From positions 21,705,255 to 21,769,254 of the forward strand of contig NC_021678.1 of NCBI RefSeq assembly GCF_000247815.1: a DNA stretch of 64,000 nt. The letters are read 5' to 3'. Both the position numbers and the translations under genes were made by a program. Positions 26,301 through 41,300 of this stretch are shown here, one piece after another. The notes beneath the pieces were generated by a model. It had not been told where the DNA came from and searched no databases. It saw only the letters and a list, made by a program, of their open reading frames with translations. The DNA is from Ficedula albicollis. Its lineage: Eukaryota > Chordata > Aves > Passeriformes > Muscicapidae. Position 1 is the first letter of the stretch. Every line of letters starts with the position of its first letter.

Positions 26301-29300
26301 ACATTGCTTCTTATGCAATCATTAGTTGTTATCAATTTCTTCTTCATGCAGATGAGATAAGGCAAATAATTCTGAAGAAAAAGCTGCAGTAGAATTGATA
26401 GGGCGTAAATAAAAAAGTGATAAAAATGTAGACAATAAATGGCTGTTTTACATATTTCTAGAAAACCTATTATCTAAGAGAACCTAAGGGTTTTTAACAT
26501 TAATAAATTCAGCCTTACAGCCCCCTGTGTGGTCAATAAACAATATTGTTCCTGTTGTACAGATGAGAAGACAAGGAAAGATCAGGTGTTCAAGGCCATG
26601 CAGGAAATGAGACTCCTTCACTCCCATCCTGTGCTTACACACAAGGCACCTCTCTGTTACTGTACATGAAGGGACTGGGCAAACCACGGCATCTGGGATT
26701 TTGTCCCCAAGCCCAAGAAACCCACCTGTCCCTCTCTCAGGTCAGGCAGGAGCAGGTACAATATACAATATACAATATACAATATACAATATACAATATA
26801 CAATATACAATATACAATATACAATATACAATATACAATATACAATATACAATATACAATATACAATATACAATATACAATATACAATATACAATATACA
26901 ATATACAATATACAATATACAGATGTCTGAATGATGCCCTGGTCAGGGTGGTGCCCTCCCTGCACTCACTAAGCCTTGCCAATGCCTGACTTGTGGGTAA
27001 GTAAGGGGCAATTCTTCTGACCAGTAATGCTTGTTTACAGAATAAAGGACTAATAAAGCGTGAACCTTGTAGACTGAGCAAAACATGCTTTTCAACCATC
27101 TTTGCCCCCACCCCAAGAATATATTATTAAAAAAAAATAAAAATCAATCAATCAATCTTTTTCCTATACTGTTTGGCTACCTTTCATTTACTATTTCCTC
27201 TTGACTATGTTAGAGTTTTAAAGCTTGAAAGGTCCACATCCTTTGGTTCAGTAACCAGCTTTTGTCTTCCAATTACCTTTTCTACGTCTGAGTTCATTTT
27301 CTAATTTTTCTCATTACACCAGTGGGCTGTCTCCTCTTCAAAACAGAACATGCACTAACCCAGAGCCAATTTCATCTGCTTATGTTACTCTTCTACCATT
27401 CAAAACACAAGCAAGTGATACTCAGGCTGCCAAAACTGGAACCAGCAGTAAGAAGAACAATGTGACTTGTGATTAAGGCAGGCAACACAGAGAGATTGGC
27501 TCTGCTAGTCATGATAGCCATGCATGCAAATCTTTAAAGACTAGGAAACCCCAAGGAGAAAACTAATTTTTTTTTTCCCAGCTAAAATTTTATCTTGACA
27601 AGCAGTTAACTTATATAATATTTTCAAATTGTTTTACAGGGAAAACTATAAACTATCAGTGGGATGATTTGGGGCTTTGAAGCAACTGCCAAGCCGTTGC
27701 TTCAACAGCCCTTGGGAAGAGGTTTTCAAATTTGTACATTGTTGTTGCTGGCCACCCAGGGATGTCCTGATGACTCCTAGCAGGCTTTTACATCAGCATA
27801 CATTTATTTACCGAAGCTCATTCCATCACTAACATTGTTATCCCAGCTAATTAGATTAAAACTAGCCTGGCAGGCCTCAGCAGGATGCACTCACACCTCT
27901 GAGCTGCAGTGCAACTGCAGCACCTACAGCCCAAAAACTGGGCTGTGCTGACACGAGCACACGGAGGGCAGAATCTGAAGGGCAGGAACCACATTCCTCG
28001 AACACTACAGGGAACCCCGAAGTTTCTGCTGCAGAGACTGCCTGAGACCAGCAAGTACAACATTTTTATTACATGCACAGACACAAACAGAACCCCCCAA
28101 GAGAGCAGCAGACACTGCTGGAGGTGATGCCCCTCTGTTGACATCCTGCCTTACTGTTCTCCAGCTCCCTTCCGGCAAGAACTCCTCTTGTAAGGGGAAC
28201 TCTACCACAAAATACTGGGAGCTACACAGCCAATCTGATAGGAACAGGATAATGTCAGCAAGAATGACTGCAACAGCCTGCAGGCAGCATCCATTCTGAT
28301 AACTTAGCATACAGTACATTCTGCTAAGTTTATTTTCATAAATGTTACTCAGTAAGTCAGCAAGAAAAAGGAGAGTTCTACCCAGTTATAAATTCCTTGC
28401 TTGAGTGTCTGCCTATTCACTAGCTCTGATTTTTTCCAGACTAAGAACCTTGACCATGAATTTTTCTGAAAGACCTTGGCTTTATGGGTGTAATGCAAAT
28501 CTGACTATAAGAGGTTGGCAAAAATGGCACTGTATCAGGAAGTGATTTAAAAGGCATCAAATAGTCTTTATTGCAGCTATTATTTGATTAAAATGTACAT
28601 ATATTTAACTTTATTCCTCTCTGCATGCACAAATCTAGAAAGGTACATGTTAGATATAAAGACAGCACTGAAGCATTAATTTATTTTCTGCCCATAGTAA
28701 TAATTAAAAAAAAACCCAACAGTTTAGCTCTACTCATGTTAGATATAAAGACAGCACTGAAGCATTAATTTATTTTATGCCCATAGTAATAATTAAAAAA
28801 AACCCCAACAGTTTAGCTCTACCTATGTTTAGGGCACAGCTCATACAGGAAGATTAGCTGCTTGCAAAACAAACAACAAAATAAAACAAGAGTCACAGCA
28901 AGATGACTTTTCCTTTTGTCTTTCCTTGAGTTGGGATTTGGTTTTAACATCTTTGTGAAAATAATTTATAGAAAATGATCATTAACTTCAGAGCTAACCA
29001 GATGCCTCTGTTCAGTACCCAGGAGGCAGGCAGACAGATAAGTAGCTGCTCTGCAGAAAGCTGAATTTATGAGCCTGATTTTCAAATTATTCTTCCTGAA
29101 TTTTTCATGCATCACATAATTTTGTGGTTCTTTTTCCTGAGAATTTTGATAAAATAAAAATAAGGCTTTTAGAAATTACAGGATTCTGAGAATATACTTT
29201 TCCTTTAAGAAAAAAACCTAAAAATTTAAAATCCTATTCCCAGGTAGCCTTGACTTACAAAGATATTTACAAATACCACGATTGTTTTATACAATGACCT

Positions 29301-32300
29301 TTTTGAAGAGAAATAACCTATGTTTCCTTCAGTGCTTTTCTCCTGTCTGCAGAGGGGATCTAAATGGAGAATACAGATTTAAAAAAACAAAAAGAATCTA
29401 CTAATAACGCTAAAACAAACTCTACTTTTGAGAGTCGAGCCTTAAATGGTAAATAACAGCAGAAGTAAGGGTTCTGTGAAAACCTTATTTATCAGCTTTT
29501 ATGTGCCAATATTGTTATTCTCTTTAACTGCCTGTTCACAGTCCACTTTTTTTTTTCCCATAAAACTTTTCACTCAGCACAGAAGAAACAAAGGTCACTG
29601 CACAGGTAGTTATTAATTTATTTTATATATATCCCTTCTTTCTAGATCTTATTGCAACTTTGCAAACATTAATTAATTAATCATCATAATATCTTTGTGA
29701 GAATATGTATAATCTTTTCCATTTAGAGGCAGACACTAAACCACAAAAAGATTAATTAAAAAAATTGATTAAGAAAAGTCTCTGCAGATCTGTTTGCTCA
29801 GCTTATGATGTCCAGGCCTCTATTTGAAAAAAGTTGTCGCTGTTCTTTTATTAAAATTAGCCATGAGAAAGGAGTTTAAATATTCATCTGTCCTTAAAGA
29901 GTCATGGGAAGCTGGTCAGTAAAGTGTCAGCTGTTAGTCAGTGTCAGATCTGCAGCCTCACCTATGGAACAGCTTCAAGCCCATTTGTTTCCCCCCACGA
30001 GCTCAGTGCCCCGGGTCCTCATTCTGTCTCTGCCTCCCCACCCATGGCAGGCGATGGCTCAGGCTCTGCCAGGCAGGGTCAGAGCTCAGCCTGCTGCTGA
30101 GCCAGCCCAGAGGCTGCACTGAAGTGATTCATATTCACCTGCCTGGGTTAACACCCTTCGTGGAGAGTGTGGCCACTATGTCTTATCTGGAATTCTGCAG
30201 GTGAAAAGGAATTCACAGGCTGACAGTGCAGTTGCAGTTTGCTTTTCCAGAACCATGTGAGATGGTCTAAGCAGCAGAGAGGACAGGAAAATAAAAACGC
30301 ATGGAACAAAAAGATAACGAATTCAGGAACTCAGAGAAAATGTAGAAGAAAGAGAAAGGAGAGTCATTTACATAGAGATAACTGTATTGTCTCTTGGAGA
30401 GCTAGACTAATTGAAGAGCTATTGTATCTAAGGAGCAAGAGACACCTTGACCTTTTTCCCCCATTTTATTGGAGAATGCCTTGGGAGCTGTTGGAAATCA
30501 GACAGAGATGGTTCTTACAGTGTATTCCATGCTTCAGTTTAGCTCTATTGACTTCTATTCCTGCTTAATTTAATGAATAAATAACTTCAGTCAGGGTAAG
30601 TAGGAATCCATCCTGAATGCACTTCTGAAGGAAAGAAGTAAGTAAAATATTAAGCACAAAGTTATGAGAAAGAAAATGTATTTTTTAGTATTTCTTAAAG
30701 ATTCAGTATTTGGAAAAGTTCAAAAATGTGATGCTTATAAAGAAAACAGAGTTTATAGAAATGCTTGGAGAGAAATGATGGGAGGGGAAATAATATTCAA
30801 GCTTTGAGTTTTCTTATTTACACAATCATTTTATCCCTAGAGAACACAACAGCCCTTTCAATTCTGTTTCCACAGTTAATTCCTAGCAGTAAAATGGCTG
30901 ATACTCCTGTTTGGAGGTATTCATTGCTACCTCATTTTTCCAGGCATTTGACTACTCTGGCGTGGAGCTGTTAGCTGAAATCATTTTGCAGTTCCAGTCT
31001 ACTGAATCAAGCCCAACTGCTTCAGTGAGCATTGCAGTACACCTCTAGAAAGTCAATTACCACCAGGATGTCCTTCTGCCTTTCAAAGGGGAGAAAAGAA
31101 CCATTAACTATCAACCCTCATCAAGACAAAAAATTCTGATAGCAGCCTAGATGTGATAATGGCGTTTTATAGAATATGAAAGTGAAATGAAAAGTAAAGC
31201 AGGTAAAGATAGTAAGTGCTGCACTCCTATGCTGACACATATTTAATACTCTGATCACTTTATATTAGTATCAATGTCCTATGACTGTCAGTAGAACTTC
31301 CTTGCATTTTAAACAGAAAATACGGATTTCTTTGGTTTTACTTGAGCTACTATTTCATTAAAGCTGCTAAAGGGACCAAATAAAATTACTATCAGGAGGA
31401 CATACATTTTAATTTGATTTGACTGTGAAAGTCACTGACAAGGGGTTCTGATCTATGTTTTCCTTCGTCAATCATATTTTTAAAAAGGAATTTATGTCAA
31501 TCCCCTATTTTATTATGGCAGTCACCAACATCCTGAATTTCCCTATGTTTCATGCATTGTTGAGTTTTTGACACTCACTTGCTTTTTAGGCAACATTTTT
31601 TTCTCAAGAAGAATGTATTTCTTCTGCAGTAAGTTTTAAAAAGCTTAAGCAGACCATTTGAGTTCCTGTTTTGAAGTTCTGTAAATCTCAGACCACCTGA
31701 AAATACAGCATTTTTAACCTTCAGAGAATAAGAAACTTTGACAGTTGATTTGGAGGTTATTTATTCACTACTTAATATATTTTTTGATTTAGATATGAAG
31801 TATATTTGCATTAAAAAAGATAATCTGAAGCATTAATTTCTATTATGAGCTATACTGCCAAGTTAGAGCTAAATAATTTGTATGAGATTCATAGGTAACA
31901 TAGAAATAATATTCTCAGTTTTATTTTCTGTTAAACTCTTTCACTGTACACTCAGAGAATTCAGAAAATATTAATGACCAAGCAATCAACATGACAAAGA
32001 TGGGGACTTCAATGGTAGACTCAACTGCCTTGTTCTTAGATTTGCTCATCTTAAGACAGGTATGTGCAAGCAGACAATAAAAAGAGAATACAGGGAAATA
32101 GCTCTGGAGAGATTCCACTAATTCTATTCTTCTAAATTAACGTATTCTTTCCCTTTTTCTCTTATATAAGTCAATGAGCTTATATGAAGGGCAAGATGTT
32201 CACCCAAAGTGCCAGAGGGAGCTAAAATTATTTAGAAGAAAGTGAAAAATATGAGAAACCCTTCAAAGATGTGCATTTCCAAAGAAACTACATTGTTAAT

Positions 32301-35300
32301 TTGCACATTTTTGGCAAGCCTTGTATCTTTTGATGCAAAATTAACCCCCTGTTCCAGAGAGTAGGTGATGAAAAAGCTTCCTAAGCTGAATTTTTATGTG
32401 GGCATGGGAAAAACTGAAATCTGATTTCCTACAAGTTTCACGAGTGTCTTTGGTGTCTAAAACATCACAAGGTCCCTTTGAGATCTTTCCCACAGTTATG
32501 CCATTCTCTGTAACTTCAGCCCTGCCTTATGTCGAGGTATTTATCTTCGTTATTCACCTGCCCAGCCAGTCATGTGGAACCTGGAGAAGTTTAATGATCT
32601 CTATCGATCTCACACCAAATACAGCCAAGTTATTAGACATGAAAGTCTCAACGACTGACACATCCTTAAACAAACTGTTTCTTTAAGGAGATCAAAATAT
32701 AAATAAGAACAAATTTCCATTTTTCCATTACAGATAATTACAGGCAAAATGTGAAAATATGAATGTTAATGGTTCAAAGCTTAGCAAACAAGAATCTCAG
32801 ATTCAGTCTTCAAAAATATCCTGCTTTTCTACATTAATACCACAACTTTTACTTTAGTTTATTGATTCCTGAATGATGAATGTGTTACTGCTTAGAGAGA
32901 GAATATAGTAGTGAGAAAACCAAAGAGCATATTTATCTCTTCAGCTGGCTCTGAAATATTTCAAGCATCTTTTACAGCCTGTTTGATTGATATAAGCCAT
33001 TAAAGTAATCAGTTTAGGAAATTTAATGTTGCCCCATGAAATCTGCCATTTCTGGAAAAAAACCCCCAAACTGCCTTTCTTCAATGAAAATGAAAATCAC
33101 AGCTTCAGGCATAATTGTATGTAAAACTGCTGAGTTCATCAGCTGGTTCCTCTGACATAGCAGTGCCTGGGTTGTTACTGTTTGAGTCCTTTCAGAAAGA
33201 CTTTAAAATGATACATGTTACAGCCACTGTACAACAAACTTATTTTTAATATTTGATAGAGTCATTTTTGATAGGTTGACATATCCTCATAAAGTGCTTT
33301 CTTATGAAGTGTACAGAACTGGTAAATTTCATCCCTCTAGATTTGTTCAGCATATCCTATCCATATTCTTAAATGACACCCATACACTCAAGGCATATTT
33401 GGACTATGTATAGAAAATACATGGAAGTATCTCTATTGGCCTTTAAATATTAATACTTCAAAGTATTAAAGATTCTTACTGTCTCTGAGAATTTTACTAA
33501 TAAGGTAATAAATGCCTCATCTTCAAAGTATTGTTAATGATTAGGTGCTATATCCCCAAATTTAAGCATTTAGTGTTTCAAGCTTCTGCATCTCTGGGTT
33601 TACAATTATGTGCTAATCACAATTTACTGCTACCTTCCATTTATTTAGGTAATTGGGTTTATTTTCAGCTGCATGTATCTAAAATCTAATCGCACAGCTA
33701 CAGCAAGATGTATCCTCAGGCAAAGTGAGAGGACAAACAGTCTTGTTTAAGACATGAAGAAACCACACACTAAATAAAAATAATATCATTTTGATTATTA
33801 AATCTTCCCGGTCTACGAGAAGGATTCAGTTGCAAACCCAGAGGGCCATTTAAAATTGAAAAGCATTTACGCAGAAGATCCATGGAAACCACAAAACCCT
33901 TTCTGTTGAATCTTTTCAGCTACCAAGCTTTCAGCTATCAAACCCACATCTTTAGAGAAGAGATCAAACAGTTTCCCAAAAGGAATTTTTTTCAGACATG
34001 AAAAGCATACATGCAGGTTTTGAATTCCTCTAAAGACCTCTGTGGTAAAGGAAGGGACTCTGTGTTTTAATTTGGTTCCCATTTTAATCTTTTTTTTTTT
34101 AATAGTTCTAGTATTTTTAGGGTTTGCCACAGGTCATGAGCTGAGAAGGGAGAATCAAAGTTAAGGAAAAGTAGTACCTTTAGATATCAGACATGACGTT
34201 CATTCACACTGGTGCTGCTTTCAATCATACAAAACATCTGGAAACAGTCAGATAAAACCAGGGCAAGGCACAGATGTTAAAATCCTAAAATATAATCTCA
34301 CTGCTTTGACATATAGATCCTGAACTACATTTTTACTTTATTTATCAAGACTACACAATGAAAAATTTCAAATAAACTATTATGTACAAGGTGCCTGTAT
34401 AAGTTAAACCTGTTTTTTTTTTTTTTGTAAATTTTTTTATGTCTACCCTCATATTGTTTTTGTTCACAATTACTTGCTGAGAAAAAAATATCTCAGTCCT
34501 TATATAGTGCAGCATGGCAGAATAGAATGCTTCCCTTAACAATTAAATTGCAGTCCACAAAGACTAGAGTCTGAAAATTTATGCACCAGAAATCTAAAAC
34601 GTGAAGCTGCAAAATATAGGTCAGGTAAAAAATTCAAAATGCAAAGATAAAACATTTCAGTTTTTTTCAACCAGTTCTTTTCCTGCATCTCTCTTACGTA
34701 GTCACTTCTAAATCTTGAGTTTAATTTTCCCATTCAGAATAAGAAGACATAGCAAAAAAGTTGTCATCTTCCATGAATGACATTCAGTTTTACAGCTGGC
34801 AACATTTGGAACATGCAACTATACTACATGCAACCATTGAAACCAAGGAGAAATTCATACTGTGTATAAACCCCATTATTGTGTTTAATAGGTTGTGCAT
34901 CCATTACTTATCTAAGTGCCCCACTGGCATTGATCAAACTCCATGTGAGATGCAGACTTCCTTGATTTTGTGCTACAGAAGTGCATTATTCTTTTTCAGA
35001 AACTAATCTACCCTGTAAAGACCCTTAGTGAAGTTTCATCCCTAAAGTCTGCAAAAAGGAAAAAGCTGATTTTTTTGTTTTTTGTGGAGAAATTGCATTA
35101 GGATTTATGAAATGTTATCCATTTCTACAACATCAAATTTTTCATCTTGACAGATATGCAGGTAGCCAAGAACTTAAAACTTAGAAAGAAGGTTTTATTA
35201 AATGTTACAAGCAGCAGGGAAGCATTACAACATGCTGAAAATTTGTTATTTTTTAGATGGTTTTAAGACTTTTGGCTCCTTTCTGGAACACTGTCTTTTT

Positions 35301-38300
35301 CATAGTCCATAAAACGTAATTCAATCTGCTAATCTAGTGGCAGCAAAGAGTGTTCTTTTTTAATGTTATATTAGAAAAAAAATGGATTAGCTTGCTATTA
35401 ACCCATCAAGAGTATTGTTCAATTAATGACTTGACTCCAGAAAACCATGGAGATATAGATTTATTCAAAAAGGGCAGGTTGGCATTTTGCCATTAATTCA
35501 CCCTATTGAAAAGTAAGAAACAAAGGTAAAATTGCATGAGTTCATGAATGTCAACCCTGATTTTTAACTTTAATGTTGAGGGGTTTTGCTGTTGTCAGTC
35601 TTTGTATTACTGAGCTGAGCTATGGAAAATCTTTTATGTATGATGATGGCATGAACATTTGCTTTTTCCTATTGTTTAAAAGCTGACATACACAGAAATC
35701 TATTTCTGGTGATCCCTACCCCAGATTTTAACCAGAAGCAAAAAGAAAGGTTTTCCGTAGTTCATAAAAAGGTCGAAAGGTATGTTTAAAAAAAAATAAA
35801 AAATCATAGAGTTCTTTCAAGCACTCAACCTGAAATGATCATGAAACTTTGAAAGAAGAGGAAAAGCAGAGATAGAGTTATTTTTATAAACATTAATTGA
35901 AAAATATTAATTAAAAGCTAGAAACAAGATGTCATTTCCAGAAAGTTATGAACATGGAAAAATGAGATTTGAAAAGGAATAAACAGCCATCTTCACAAAA
36001 CTGTAAGAGCATCTCATTGCTCAGCTTTCTGGGTCAAAAGGCTGCCTAGCTTTGCAAGGTACAATAATTGTCATTGGATTTAGCAATGCCAGAACCTCAG
36101 AAGGAAATGTTCTCTCTAACTGGAAAACACTCTCTTAGAAGCATGAAGAGGGAATATGGATAATTGGTTGCTTCTTCAACAGCTCTAAGGGAAAGCTGAG
36201 ATACACAGACAAGTTTAACACCATTCTTATATAAAACAAGAACACAAATACAATAATCCACATTAAAACAGCCCAAAATGCCTTGCCTATAAATGATAGC
36301 AAGCATGGGGTAACTATTCTGCAAATAATAGAGGTTGTGATTTGCCCACAATTCCTGCTCCTAATTTTGGATTCATGATAAAGAATTTTAGAGATGTCAG
36401 TAAGTGCAGATATAGAATTCCAAAGTGGTATGCATAAATATTACTTGGAAATGAACTCTCCCTGTGAAGGTACATTTTTGTTTTGGAGATGTCTACAAGT
36501 TCATTCCATACGAAGAAGCAGCAAGATCGTGTGACTGACCACTCATGACTTTTTATTGAGATTGCTCACAAATATTGAAAAGTAAACACAAATGTAATAA
36601 TAGTTCTCTTATCTCATAATTAATAGCAAAACCAACACTAGGTATCATTATCAACAGATAAATAAGTCAGGTATCTGATAGTTCTCTTATCTCATAATTA
36701 ATAGCAAAAACACTAGGTATCATTATCAACAGATAATAAGTCAGGTATCTTGTGTGATCAAGTTTTCTTTCACAGAAAACCTCATCAATGTTCACTTTCT
36801 GATAAACTTAAAATCCTGAGTGATTCTCTGAGTACTAAGGGTAATCCAATAATAATGGCATTATCCCTTTGTCTGAATGAGTACTCAATCAACACAGGCA
36901 TAAAGTTTAATCTTAATTCAATTTTATTAAGGTATACTAGATATTACATATTGAAATTATTTAAATCTGCATCATTAAAATTACAGAAGATTTACCAAAA
37001 TTTATTTTTAAGTAGCAATCAGCAGTATTTTCAACCCATGAACCAAATTCTTCTTGTGACTAAATACGTGCAACTCCTACTGAAAATCCAACGTGAGTGC
37101 ATGTGTTTTAGAGCAGAAGGTGGCCTAGTTTTTTGTTGTATTTTATATAGTAAGGTGGTACCTCAATAAAAATACCTGCAGGATCAGCAGCCAGTTTCTA
37201 CAAGACTCATAACATTTCCAAACACTGAAGGCATTTTTGGAACACATTAGTTTCAAAGTCTATTCTGTCAGAATTCGCTTGCATAATGAAACACCAGAGT
37301 TTCTTATGAGACCAATGAGGCTGTAGAAATTCAGCAGCAAATAAGGGTTGAAAAATGAAAATATTGTTAGGAAAAATCCTTGGTCTCCTATTAACGGGAT
37401 TGTAGGGCAGGAAGGAATATGAGGACATAGAAAAATGAAAATATTGTTAGGAAAAATCCTTGGTCTCCTATTAACAGGATTGTAGGGCAGGAAGGAATAT
37501 GAGGAAATCTTCGCTTGCATAATGAAACACCAGAGTTTCTTATGAGACCAATGAGGCTGTAGAAATTCAGCAGCAAATAAGGGTTGAAAAATGAAAATAT
37601 TGTTAGGAAAAATCCTTGGTCTCCTATTAACGGGATTGTAGGGCAGGAAGGAATATGAGGACATAATCTAGTCCACTCAAAAGCTCTGAGTCAGGGTCAC
37701 ACTAAACACCTGTCATGACTGGCTTGGCCTTATCTAATCTATGCTAACAAATTGCTTGGGACAGAGCTCTCACAGCCTTCCAGGTAACCTGTTTTAATTG
37801 CCAATTATTTCCATAGGTTGAAGTATTTTCCTAATATTAGCCTATTTACCCCTTGCTTGCAATTTAAGCTTATTATTTGTTGTATCATTTTCTCTAATGC
37901 CTTCTCTTTTGTAATTTTTAATGAACGCTAACTTTAAAAGAATCATCCACATTTCCAGTGATGAGTTTCAACTACTTAGCATGGTACAATGTCAGGGAGA
38001 TCAGTGGAAGTTTATGTATAATTTTCCATGGTGTCTCAACTCAAAACCAAGTGAATTAATCTAATGCAGCTTTTCCTCCCAAGACTTGTAAGCCCTCCTT
38101 CCAAACAGGCATAAACCAGAGATTATCACACATATTTGACAGGAAGTATGCATAGAATAAGTCAGGTCTGAAACTGAATTTGCAACAGTTATACATAAAT
38201 ATGCTCCAACATTTTCAATGTAACATGCATATCTGTGGATTTCACCATTTTTTTTCCCAAGGAATATAATTCAATTTCCTGGACTTTTGCGATTCATTAA

Positions 38301-41300
38301 TAAAGAAAAATATTCTTAAACATTAAGATTATGTATTTAAAACTATCACTGCTAACATATATACATACGTGCATGAAATATATATATTTGCATTTTATTG
38401 CTAGTTTATTTGAAGATATGCCATGTGCTTTGGTTTTTGTTTAGCATTTACTCTTGGAATCTAATAAAATCTTTCAGCCAAAACTACTTTATGGCATAGT
38501 GGCAATGTATTGGTAAATGCAACACCTGCTATGTCCTATGCCACGCTATAGTTTAAATGCACCATGATTGCACTGTGCTGCAGCTATTATCAGACTATTG
38601 CACAACCCTGTATTACACTACTTGGCTGCCTGCAGTGCTCTCATTTCTGTGACATTGCAGTTTATCAGTCTGCACAACATACTTCATAAATCTTCATGAC
38701 TTAGGTTTTCTTGCAACATCAGGGTTTTCATTACAGTTAAGCTGCATGTATACAGATGCCTGCTTAAGACAGGTGTCCTGTACTAAAAGTTCTATCTTTC
38801 TCACAGAATAATTTTTGTAAGAAAGAATTTGTTTCTAATGTGACTAAAATTGACTAATTTTTCTCACTAATTAATGAGTACAATCACCTACCATTAAAAA
38901 TCAGATATTCTTTTCTGTAATTGTGGTGGATATAATTTAATGCAGATGGGAATGCTTAGTTCTTTGTCCATACAATTACAACAAGCACACTTGAAATGAT
39001 CTTATGCACTTATCTTTACAGCATTTTTTGCATAATGAAATTTAATCTATATGACACCAGAGAATCATCTGAGAAAATATTTAGTTCCTTCAAATCTGAT
39101 AAAGTTTTCTACAAAGCCCCCATTGGAGTCTGAATATATTATCTTCTAAAAATCCTTGAACTTGTGAAATTTCCAATCAGCATTTTACATTTTGCCTGGA
39201 GCAGCATATCAAAGCACGGAGCATTTTATCAAGCTTACCCACCCTCTAACTTACCCTCTACAATTATGTATATGAGTAGCTCAAATGCTAGAAGCTACTG
39301 AGGCAAGGGATAGTGTGACAAGAATTCTGAATTTCCAGGAAATACCTAGATGTGAACTCAGGATAAAAGCAGCTGAAAGTTCAATCTAATTCTGCAGATC
39401 AGCATGTTGCAGTTCAAGCCTTTCAAAGCTGAAAATATCACACAATTCATTTTAAGTCTTCAGGAAGCTTTGAATTTTGAAAGCTTGCAAATGCTGTAAC
39501 TCATGTAGTTAAAATTTCTATCCCAAGCCCATAATTTCCTCATTAAATGCCCAGGTATCACTCATGTGTGGTCATTTTCTTCTTTTGGCTATGTTTGTCA
39601 ATAGCTGCAGCATTGGAGAGAGTTTCAGTTGAATGGATCTATGTGACTTGCTATGCTGTTTAATATCTTGTTTACAAGTAGTAAGCTGACATATGTTTCT
39701 TTTGCAACAAGCATAACCCATTTCTTTTCATCCATACTAAGCAGTTCAGACACTCTTCTTTAAAAAAAGAGCATAAAACTTCATCTTCTACCTCAACATC
39801 TCTTAAAGATTTGGTATTATTGTATTTATAGACCAAAAAGCATCAGCATTGTGTGCACCTTGCCTGTACCTTAGCTAATGAAATTATGACAACAAAATCC
39901 TTCTACTTCGATTTTGACGTGCTCTTGAAGTAAGTTCACATCAAGGAGGATCCTATCCTCTGGGGAACATTCACCGTTCACATCAAGGAGGATCCTATCC
40001 TCTGGGGGTCATTCACTTAAAGTACTTGGCAGTGCATTCAGGTCAGGTTTGAAGAACAGTATTGCCAGCTATTCCATGAGAATGAACTTTTGGAATTTTG
40101 ATTCATAAACCAGATGAAGAGGAACCACAAGCAGAGCAGGTGTCTCTGTTACCATCTTGCTGTTAGTGACTCCATAATTCAGTTGCTCACATGGAGAGGA
40201 AAAGTTCTAATCACTTCTCCTGTTTGATTAAGAGCTGGCAGGAAAATACCTCCATGCTATGACACTGTGCCCTGGCAATCCAATGCTGTCAGCAATGAAG
40301 ATTTACATGGCCTATGCAGAGTGCAACAACTTTCTCAGAATACCAATGGCAATATATTGCTACTGTGGACCTCCATAATATTTTAGTATTTTCATTTTAC
40401 TGGAAATTTTCTTGTGTCGAACAATTAATACAAACCTGTGTTAAGCGTTGTCTTTGATCAAAGATAATTTTATCTCCATCTGATGGAAATAAAATTAGCT
40501 TCAAGTTGAAATTCAGTAAAAAGAATTAATGAAAATGTTGCCCTCATGACAATTTTATACCCTTTTCCACTCCAGAACTTTCAGTTACATCCTTGACTCT
40601 ATGTGAACATATATCAGCATTTAAGAGATTCCACTCCAGAACTTTCAGTTACATCCTTGACTCTATCTGAACATATATCTGCATTTAAGAGTGATCATGT
40701 TAAATAGCATGTAATATCAATATGTCCTCGGAGTATCAAACCAAATTCCAAGTACATTTAGGTTCAGCAATTCTGTCTCTCCCTTTAATTTGTGATACAC
40801 AGACTTAAACTTCTTGTTTTGTTTTTAAGCTTCTCTTTCCCATTATCTCTAGCTTTTATACCTCAAGGGGCAGAACTGTTCTGTTTGTTCTGGCTAAGGT
40901 TCCTTCCAGCATTTTATTTCTTTTTGTTTGAGTGGGGTTTTTGGTTGATTTGGTTTGGTTGGTTGGTTGGTTGGTTTGGGGCTTTTTGTTTTGTTTTGTT
41001 TTTTGAGAAGTTGCCTAAGTTGGTGTGCTGATAAGACAAAGAACAACCTGTCAACAATGATCACCATTTCTGTTGGTACTGTTGCGTTACTTGTTGTGTC
41101 ATCTTTAAATGGTAGTTAATAAAATTGTCTTCAGAAGCATTGTAGCATTGTTCAAAATATTAGCTCTATAATTAAATCAAACTAAAACTTTGCAAAGGCT
41201 GTTATCCTTAGATTATTTTAATATCCAATACAACAATATGGTAACTTATTTTGATGTTGTGAATATAAGCCTTACTTTGGTGAATAAAATGAACACAATA

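Noticed and set aside
26657..27111. Four overlapping open frames with seven-residue periodicity
   Set aside because: Artefact of a stop-free 7-bp repeat, on both strands.
37207..37664. Repeated [13 protein letters not shown] peptide in minus-strand frames
   Set aside because: Direct result of the nested duplication. No homology recognised and no conserved start or splice sites.
37275..37666. Possible CRISPR-like array
   Set aside because: Repeats are adjacent with no unique spacers, and this is a vertebrate intron.
40792..41031. 79-codon frame with a signal-peptide-like hydrophobic start
   Set aside because: The hydrophobic residues come from T-rich DNA and the rest from the GGTT/GTTTT tract.
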